Below are positions 55,677 to 64,000 of a stretch of 64,000 nt of DNA, in pieces. The notes below the pieces were generated by a model. That model ran no database searches. It worked only from the letters and a program-made list of their open reading frames with translations, and had not been told where the DNA came from. The DNA comes from Anaeramoeba flamelloides (Eukaryota; Metamonada; Anaeramoebidae): the NCBI GenBank assembly GCA_027625915.1, contig JANTQA010000015.1:8647001-8711000 (forward strand), in the 5' to 3' direction. The translations under genes and the position numbers were made by a program. How positions within the stretch are numbered: the first letter of the stretch is position 1; each line of letters begins with the position of its first letter.

Positions 55677-57603
55677 TATTAAGTTATATACACTATAATT
55701 TTTTTTTTCATCTCAAAATAGAATCAAAAAAAGTAAAAAAAAAATAAAAAAAAATTGTGGAATTTATTATGAAATTTATTTTATAATCAAAACAACATCT
55801 TCGTTCATTATTTAATTTTTTAAAAAAATTGAATTTTTCAGAAACTAATCTACTTTGTACCACAAATATAAGAAAGATATTTTGCAACTTTGAAGTCTGT
55901 ACTTTGATAATTAAACCTTTAAATTTGTGGTTAAGGGTAAAATTTATATTTTGTACTGAAATTATTGGTTTTTTTTACTAATTTACAGATCAATTTTAAT
56001 TGATGAAGATTAACAAATATCACTATTTTACAAATCGGAGATTTTAGAGACATTTGAACCATTGGAAAAGAATAAATTTTAAATTCGTTAAAGTCACACG
56101 TATGTCAATTAGTCATCTTCTTTGATACTAGTCCCTAGTGAAATATAATACTTTTTTTTGAGTAAAATATTTTTCAATCCAAATTGAAATTTATGAACAA
56201 ATACCCAACAAGGTTTGAAGAGTATTAGCACTTTAACAAATCCTTTTGGTAAACTTTAGTTGATAGAAATTGATCTAAAATTGATATCTATTCTCTCATT
56301 TCCTTTTTTGGGAATAAACAAAAAAGATCTTTTTTTCAGAATTATTCAATATTTTTCTTATGAGGGTCAATCAAACAAAACAGAAAATAATTCTGAATTG
56401 GTCAGTGTTTTTTGTTGTTGTTTTTGTTAATTTTGTTTTAATCCACTTATATAGTTTTTTATAAAGAGAACCAGTTTTCTTTTTATACAGGATTTTCTGA
56501 GAACAATATCAAAGTCAAATTGAATCCTAGTCTTAAATGAACTAACAAGACTTTAAATTCAAAGGAGAAAAAAATATCTTTTGAATCATTTTATGATTTT
56601 AAAAAAGTCTTAAAAAGATATATTGACAGGTTTTATAATTTTTTTCTAAGTCATTTGTTTTGACAAGTGAGTTATACTGTTGATCAAAGAAGCACGTTTA
56701 AGTGAGTGAAAGAGGAAGAATTGATGATAACGAACTCTCACAATGCTGTCAAATTTTATTTTTCAAACATCATCTCGAACGGTAAGTGGTACCAAGGATA
56801 CACACAACTTTCTTTTTCTGAATACCTTTTTTTCTTACTAAACAATTTTTTAATGACTTTTTATCCCAGAACTTCACAAAATCCTATCAAAAACAATTGA
56901 AACTTCAAGAAGTCTCTTAAGTTGTTCTAATTTGTTCTGTTGTTACCTGAAATAAATCGAAGCTGTTATATATCAAATAATATATTTGTTGTCACAAATT
57001 CCGATTAAATGATCACCGTTCCTAAATTAGAGTTTAAACATAAATAAAGTAAGAAATCTGTTGATAACAATCTAGAACTGGTTGGTAATTGAGTAATAAT
57101 TTCCAGATAAAAGAAAAATCACATCACCAATTGAAAGTTCTCCTTTTCTTTTTTTTGATGTTGATCAATCAAAATCTCCAAATATTCTCATTTTATTAAA
57201 ACCAAAACCCATCTTGATTTAATGATAAAAAAGACTTTTAAAATGGTTTAAACCAAATTGAATCTCATAATTAAGATTCCAAGAAAGTCTAGAAATATCA
57301 TGGGATATAAACCCCATAACTTGTCAAGTATATTAATCTAATTTTTCGAAAATGAATAATTTTAAATGAAATGCTTTTTTATTTTTTTATTCTTGACTAC
57401 ATTATCAATAAGTAAAATTTTTTCTCTCTTTTATTCAAAAAATTTTTTTTTCTCCTTCCTTTTTTCCTTTTTATCTTCTCCTTCCTTATCCACAAAACCT
57501 CTTCATTTTTTTGAATTTTTATTTTTATATATATATTTATAATTAATTATATTAACTTCATTTCTATTGAAACAATTATTAAACTCTCAGATTGACTTAA
57601 GTA
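55093..57603. other. Spacer upstream of the Ca2+ ATPase gene
   Basis: No gene is recognised. An (AT)n run is at 55638-55672. At about 56722-56781 a short open segment runs into a GTAAGT donor-like site (56782), but no start or partner exon could be settled. The last 200 bases before the ATPase are pyrimidine-rich (TTTTCTCCTTCCTTTTTTCC, TTATCTTCTCCTTCCTTATC) and probably hold its promoter. Confidence 0.45.
55638..55672. repeat. (AT)n microsatellite
   Basis: About seventeen AT dinucleotides, preceded by an AAT trinucleotide run at about 55620-55637. Confidence 0.9.
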
Positions 57604-60600
57604 ATGTGGAATCAAAAAATTACTGAAGAACACAGAAAAAAATTACTTCTGGCTAAAAATGCTTTCTCGAAGCATATGACGAAAATAAAGTTTGAAGTAT
57701 CACCAGAAGAATTAAGTTCCCTTCATGAACTTAATGATAAAACTAACCCAGAAAAGCTCGAAAAAATGGGTGGCGCTGAAGGCCTTGCGGAAATTCTTCA
57801 AACCGATTTGCAAATGGGTACGAGAAAAACTGAAAAGGAAAGGAAATATCGTGATCGTAAAAAACATTTTGGAGTAAACAGATTTAAAGAACCAGAATTT
57901 AAAGGATTTTGGACTTTATTTAAAGACACCTTTGATGATCCAACTTTAAAAATTTTGATTGTTTCTGCAATTGTTTCCTTAGTTTTGGGTGTCACTGTTG
58001 AAGATCCAAAGACAGGTTGGATCGAAGGAACAGCTATCTTGATGGCTGTTTTGATTGTCTCATTTGTTACAGCAATCAACGATTATCAAAAGGAAAAACA
58101 ATTTAGAGAACTCAATAAAGTGAAAGATAATATTACTTGCACGGTAAAAATTTGACTTTTGATTTTTTTTTCGGTATTTTTTTTGACTTTATTTTTGTCA
58201 TTTTATTTCAATTTCTAATTTTTTTTCTCCTTTTTGTGTTTTTTTTTTATTTTATTTTTTACTGATCTTTTCGTTTTGTTTTTGTCATTTTCCTTCTTTG
58301 GAAAAAAAAAAAAAAAAATTCAAAAACCCAATAAATAAACTCACTCATTCTCTTGTGAATTCTAAAAAGGTTGTTAGAGAAAAACAAGAAGAAGAATTTG
58401 AAGGTGAGGGAGAAAAACTAGCCATCTCAATTCATGATATTGTTACTGGTGATATTGTAGTTCTTGAAACAGGATCAAAAGTGCCAGCAGATGGTATCCT
58501 CTTTTATGCAAGTGAACTTAAGGCCAACGAGTCTGTAATGACTGGTGAAATTAAGGAAATTAACAAAACACCAGAAGAAGACTGTTGGATGATTTCAGGA
58601 ACCGAAATAACACAAGGAGAAGGTAAATTTATCGTCACATCTGTTGGAAAACACTCTCAATGGGGTAAAATTATGGAAAAGGCTAAAAGCAAGGAAGAAG
58701 TAAACACACCACTCCAAGACAAACTTGAAAAAATGGCTGATCAAATTGGAAAACTTGGTCTATGGTCTGCTGTCTTAACTGTTGCTGTTCTTTTAGCAAA
58801 ATGGGCATTCAGACTTTGTAAATATTTTTTTTGATAATATTTTTTTTTTTTGAAATTTGGTATTTTGATAAAAGTTGAAATGAAAAAAAGATCTTCATAA
58901 AAAAGTGAGATTTCCAAACTTTTACAAAGAAATCTTTCACAGTAAAATAAGAATTATTGCTCTTTTAAAAGCTATTGAAAATATCCCAAAAAGGCAATTT
59001 TCTAAAAAAATCAAACAGTATTCAATAATTTTCTCTTATTTTGAATTATTCGATGTACTCATCAAAATCGGTTCTCATTTACAATCTCTTATTATTAAAA
59101 CAAACCAATAACCAACCAAACAAAATCAAACATTATTAAAAGATACCAAATTAAATGAAGGTCAAGAATTTGTATTCCACGATTTGGTAGAAGTTGTCGA
59201 TGCCGTTATTGTGGGTATTACAATTGTTGTTGTTGCTGTACCAGAAGGATTACCATTAGCTGTCACGATTTCATTAGCTTACTCGATGAAAAAAATGATG
59301 GAAGATCACAATCTTGTCCGAAAATTAGAATCCTGTGAAACTATGGGTAACGCGACATGCATTTGCTCAGACAAAACAGGAACATTAACTAAAAACGAAA
59401 TGACTGTTGTTGCAGGATATTTCTTTGGAGAAAAATATGAAGAAGTCCCAGAATGCGAACAATTTGACGAAAAATATTTGGATATCTTTGTAAGGTCAAT
59501 TGCCTTAAATTCCAAAGCCTATTTCCATTTTGATGAAGAGAAACAAAAAGATGTGGTTATGGGTTCCAAAACCGAAGGAGCATTACTTTTGATGTTAAGA
59601 CAATGGAAACAACCATTTAACAAAATTCGAGAAGAACAAGAAAACTTAATTGCTAAAAGTATACCATTTTCATCCAAAAGAAAAAGAATGACAACGATTA
59701 TTAATCATAAAGATGGTTATTTAGTTTTCTGTAAAGGTGCTTCTGAAATAATTTTAGATAAATGCGTTATGCATGTAAATGGCGAAAATTTAGATTCTCT
59801 TGATGAAGAGAGAATAAATAAATTGAAAAATGTCATTGAAGGGATGGCTTCAAATGGGTTAAGAACTCTTTGTCTTGCTTATCGTTATGTAGATAAAAAC
59901 AACTTTGATAACTTTTTAGAAGAAGACCCAGAAAAAGAAATTGAAACTCAATTAACCCTTCTTTCCATTGTTGGAATTAAAGATCCAGTTAGAGATGCTG
60001 TTCCACAAGGTAATTACTTTATATATATATATATATATATTTTATATTTTTATTTTATTATTTTTTTTGTATTTCAGAATAAAATTTATTAAGATCTATT
60101 TTACAACTCGAATAAATGAATGAGTATATCTGTTTTTATTATCGCATTCATAATTCATCATTTATTATTCATATTCTAATCCAAATAAATTTAATTATTT
60201 TCTAATATTAATTTGATTTTTCAAAAACAATAGCTGTCGAAGATTCTAAAAGTGCAGGTGTCACAGTAAGAATGGTTACTGGAGATAATATTGTAACTGC
60301 TAAACACATTGCCAAGGAATGTGGAATCTATACCGAAGGTGGATTGGTAATGGAAGGATTTGATTTCAGACATATGACCGATGAAGAAAGATTAAAAATT
60401 ATTCCTAATCTTCAAGTATTAGCTCGTTCTTCACCAAAGGACAAACTTACCTTAGTCAAACACTTAAAAGAAATGGGAGAAGTTGTAGGTGTAACAGGTG
60501 ATGGTACTAATGATGCACCTGCCTTAAAAGAAGCCAATGTAGGTTTATCAATGGGTATAGCCGGTACTGATGTAGCTAAAGAAGCTTCAGATATTGTTAT

Positions 60601-61488
60601 TTTGGATGATAACTTTAAATCTATTGTTATTGCAAGTATGATTCTTTTTTTTTTTTTTTCTTTTCTTTTTCTTTTCTTTTTCTTTCTTTTTAAACAAATA
60701 AAATATTTATTTTTTCTCTTCAAATCATCAAAATTAATATTTAACGAAAAATATATACCTTGAAAAAAAACCGTATCAAACCAAAATTTAATAAAAAATA
60801 CATTAATTTAATCATAGTCATGTGGGGAAGATCTGTTTATGATAACATTAGAAAATTTTTACAATTTCAACTGACTGTTAATGTAGTCGCCCTTTCAACC
60901 AGCTTTTTAGCAGCTGTATCGGGTGTAGGGTTACCATTAAAAGCTGTTCAATTACTTTGGGTAAATTTGATTATGGATACTCTTGCAGCACTTGCACTTG
61001 GGACCGAACCACCAACCAAGGACTTACTTAAACGAAGGCCATATAAAAAAGATGCATCACTTCTTAACGGAATCATGAAAAGAAATATTGGTGCCCAATC
61101 TATTTATCAACTTCTTGTTCTTTTGGGAATCTTGAAATTTGGTGGAGCCTTCTTTGGTCTTGATCCTTTAGTTGCCGAAGAGAAATTGCATTTGGATTGT
61201 ATTGTTTTCAACACCTTTGTATTAATGCAAGTATTTAATGAAATTAATTGCAGAAAGATCAATGACGAAGCTAATATTTTCAAAGGAATCTTTAATAATA
61301 TGATCTTTATCGGAATCTGGGTTGGAATCATCATAATCCAAGCCATTGTTATTGAATTTGGTGGTTCTTTCTTTTCAACTACCCATTTAAATACTTTCGA
61401 ATGGGGTGTGTCAACCTTTTTAGGATTATTGTCAATTCCTTTAGGTTTTGTATTTAGATTAATCCCAGCTAAGGGAGACCCTCAATAA
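57604..61488 (+). CDS. Plasma-membrane-type Ca2+-transporting P-type ATPase, five exons
   Basis: The exons are 57604-58143, 58370-58817, 59143-60009, 60234-60635 and 60818-61488. All four GT-AG introns (226, 325, 224 and 182 bp) keep the frame, giving 975 residues. P-ATPase landmarks are present: TGE actuator loop (MTGEIKE), PEGLPLAV in TM4 with Glu364, phosphorylation site DKTGTLT (Asp406), KGASE nucleotide site, [13 protein letters not shown] hinge (706-714), and TM6 NLIMDT with the Asn and Asp that complete one Ca2+ site. [14 protein letters not shown] and [17 protein letters not shown] are typical of type IIB (PMCA) pumps, which expel Ca2+ using ATP. Ten membrane segments are seen. The protein stops about 15 residues after TM10, so the long calmodulin-binding autoinhibitory tail of animal PMCAs is missing. 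Confidence 0.92.
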
Positions 61489-63045
61489 TTTGATTTCTAA
61501 AAAAACTATTAAGATTTGATTTTTTTTTTTTTTTTGAAATTTCGTTTTTTTTTAATTTTAAAAAAACAAAAACAATTAAAAAAATAGCTCAAAAAATGTT
61601 ATGAACGAATTCAAATTAAATAAAATCAAATCTAAATCAAACAAATAATATATATAAAATCACAAAATATCATTAGCAAACAAAAAATCAAAAATTTTTT
61701 CGATTATTTTTGATATTTTTATAACAAAAAACTTTGAAAAATAAATTATTTTATTGATCAGTTACAAAAGTTCTATTTTTTTGTTTATTTATATTTTTTT
61801 AAAAGTTGGAGAATCTAAATGATGTTTTTCTTTCAGTATAGATACTAAAAGAGTTGAAAGGTATTATTTTTTTTACACTAAATTATGTTACAGTTAAATA
61901 CTCAAAAGACATTTATTTTATTTGAGAAAAATAATTTGACTTATTCCTTTTAAAGGATAATGCTTTATTAAAAGTTATTCATATTTTGAAAAATTTGGAT
62001 AAAATGAAGATATTTTTTTAATAAAATTTTAGTCTTTATGATCTTAAACAATCAGAAAATTGATGTTTCTATTTTTAGAGTTTTTATACAAAAAAAACTT
62101 GAAAAAAAGTTACATAAGGTTTCAAATTCTATCTTTTTTTTTTTTATCTTGATGTCCAAAAAAATTATAAACATATATATTTATGGAATATATGTTCGAA
62201 AAGTTGAAAATTTACCCAATTTGCACCTTTCGACAGTATTCATAACATTTTATATTTTATTTTAATAATCATTGTTTTTCTGAACAAACATGAACCTTTA
62301 TAAACCCGAAAATTTCCTTCATTTTTTTTTTTTTTTTGTGTGTTTATTATCTTTTCAATATTTTACACCCTTTAATTATAATTTAATCATAAAAAAATTC
62401 AAATTATATTAAGATCTAATCAAAAAAAAAGTTTATTAATTTTTAACTAATGAATTTTTTATTTCTTTTGCCCTATCAAAACACTAAAAAAAAAAAAAAA
62501 AATGTAAAATAACCATAAAGCTTAAAAAAAGGGAATTTGGAATTAGAACAAAAAAAGAAAAAAATAGTATCTTATATTCTTAAATATTAATATTTAGTAA
62601 GAAATTATATTTCTTTATTTAGTATATTACTTTTTAAATTCCTGTTTAAGGGAAGAGCTGTTTTTGAGAAAAAAAGGGTTTGAAATGACTAAAAAATTTA
62701 TGAATATTTTTTTAAAAGCACCTAATATTATTTAGAAAAAAACCAGTATGTGGTATACTTTAAGATTTGTAAAAACCATGAAAGAAAAATATGGATATTT
62801 TTAAAGAAAAAATTGGTAAGGGGTGATACTTAATTTCCCTATTATATCACTGTTAATTATAATTTATATAAGAAATGTTTTATTGTTGAAGTGTCACTCT
62901 TTGTTGCTTTTTGAGATATCTAAGATTTTTTTTTTCTCATTTTTCAAAGGCGTTATTATTTATCAAAAAAAAAAAAATGAAATAAGACTTAATGTCTCAA
63001 ATAGGGAGGGTTATAAATAAACTACAAATTGGATTAAATCAATCT
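61489..63045. other. 3' region of the Ca2+ ATPase gene and spacer
   Basis: AT-rich and T-run-rich; no gene is recognised. Two short plus-strand frames (62038-62265 and 62823-63020) are composition artefacts. Confidence 0.45.
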
Positions 63046-63583
63046 AAACTAAAATTCAAAATTTTCCAAACACTTAAAACGTTCCAAACAATCACAATAA
63101 TACAATTTCATTGAAATTGGAAATAATTTTGATTTTTGTAAAATATGAAAATCATTTTTTCATCTTTTAGTTTTTGTTTTCATTTCATTGTTTGAATTAC
63201 GTAATTTGTTTCGTTGGATCAAAATTTTTCTACAAGGTTTATATTATGTTAAAGTTGAGTTGTTCCAAATAGAAGAACTCAAATAAAATTAGTTGGTAGT
63301 ATCTAACCTTTTGATCGATCAATATTCCTAATAGAATTTAAACAAATTTACTAATGTATTTTTTTGTTTTGCTCTCTCCAAAATTTTTAACACACCCACG
63401 ATTTATTTGTATTGATAATTATTTATTTTTTGTTTTGTGAGTATTGTAATTTATAAAAAGGTGTTAACATTTCAATTAGTGAATGGTTCTAATTTGGTAA
63501 ATCTTCGAGAAGTGATTAAATAAGTTTTTTTTTTCACAAATCGAATTTTGGTGTGTTAAAAATTTTGAATTGGGGTTTATAAT
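63046..63583 (-). mobile_element. Mariner-derived MITE, family M, copy 4
   Basis: About 538 bp in reverse orientation. Its left end in element orientation, TAAACCCCAATTCAAAATTT (63583 downward), its right end (reverse of TAAACTAAAATTCAAAATTT at 63046) and inner segments (ATTGATCGATCAAAAGGTTA and the reverse of ATCGTGGGTGTGTTAAAAAT) match the copies at 15114, 17121 and 26992 in order and spacing. Confidence 0.7.
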
Positions 63584-64000
63584 GATTATGTACTAAAAGA
63601 AAACAATTTGTTTCAAATTGAAGACATTTAAACATTTGAAAATTTAAAGTAAGAAAAGATTAATTTTTTTTCCTTGACTTTAGATTTTTGAAATTGAAAA
63701 GGTTTTTATAACTTTTTTTGATTGAATTTTTGTAATTGAGTTTCTTATGAAATATTGGATTTTTTTTTTTTTGTTATTTGAATTATTTTAACCAAAAGAA
63801 TTTCAATTCCACAATATTATTTTTGGTGGTAAGCAGCTCTTATCTGGTGGTAATTCACTGTAAGTCACTAGATCCATCAAATATTAAATTTATTCAAAGT
63901 ATCTGAGCCATAGCATAGTATTATTCTACCATTTTAATCGTAAAAAAAAAAATGAATTTTTTTAATGTGCGTTCTTGAAATTATTTCTAAAAATTTATAA
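63584..64000. other. AT-rich spacer to the window end
   Basis: No gene or repeat is recognised. Confidence 0.4.

Noticed and set aside
56706-56900. Short plus-strand frame upstream of the Ca2+ pump with a GTAAGT site inside
   Set aside because: Two frames are equally open, there is no homology, and no partner exon was found. Kept only as a note in the spacer entry.
1-64000. tRNA, rRNA, spliceosomal RNA, CRISPR array
   Set aside because: I scanned for B-box-like GGTTCGAATCC patterns, U6 and 5S signatures and regularly spaced direct repeats and saw none. A covariance search with tRNAscan-SE and Rfam would be decisive.
1-64000. Retroelements or virus-like elements
   Set aside because: No reverse transcriptase, integrase or capsid-like frame, and no long terminal direct repeats, were recognised.

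Overview
The window is nuclear DNA of a very AT-rich eukaryote, most likely an amoeboid protist. The evidence is GT-AG introns, eukaryote-only genes (linker histone, strumpellin, Utp11, DHX33, eL29, plasma-membrane type Ca2+ pump, a probable G-protein gamma subunit), homopolymeric Asn and Asp runs, and long gene-poor spacers full of small inverted-repeat transposons. A 1175-residue protein joining ribonuclease-inhibitor type leucine-rich repeats to two C-terminal BTB domains resembles what I recall of Anaeramoeba (Metamonada) gene sets. That placement is inference; an amoebozoan is the main alternative. The standard genetic code fits every gene, with TAA the predominant stop.

Layout. 1-6 kb: probable G-gamma gene (minus, two exons), then spacer with inverted-repeat elements. 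6-9 kb: Utp11 (plus) and a decayed Tc1/mariner element. 9-14 kb: spacer holding a large foldback element with a G-quadruplex-type core, then a linker histone H1-like gene (minus). 14-20 kb: RBM18-like RRM gene (plus), followed by a cluster of mariner-derived MITEs, a hairpin with two competing folds and other elements. 20.3-21.1 kb: two-exon gene for a secreted, cysteine-rich, single-pass membrane protein (plus). 23.7-30.9 kb: WASH-complex strumpellin (minus, three exons) with a 3.6-kb intron invaded by MITEs. 31-37 kb: spacer with a palindromic MITE and a 1.5-kb non-coding element. 37.1-40.6 kb: LRR/BTB gene (minus). 44.1-45.5 kb: three-exon gene (minus), tentatively a SWAP-N/DRY_EERY-type splicing-factor relative. 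48.4-48.7 kb: ribosomal protein eL29 (minus). 49.6-51.8 kb: DHX33-like DEAH helicase (plus). 53-55 kb: cluster of palindromic MITEs. 57.6-61.5 kb: five-exon P-type Ca2+ ATPase (plus). 63.0-63.6 kb: one more mariner MITE.

The genes do not form an operon or an obvious pathway cluster. Several serve ribosome production (Utp11, DHX33, eL29), RNA metabolism (RBM18-like, putative SWAP-N protein), chromatin (H1), endosomal actin (strumpellin) and signalling (G-gamma, Ca2+ pump). Reading frames were joined across introns by hand using GT-AG sites, phase agreement and family alignment from memory; none has been tested against transcripts.

The most distinctive content outside the genes is the repeat landscape. 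At least ten families of short non-autonomous inverted-repeat elements are present, most in two to five copies. Two families are flanked by TTAA and several others by TA. No tRNA, rRNA, CRISPR array, retroelement or virus-like element was recognised.
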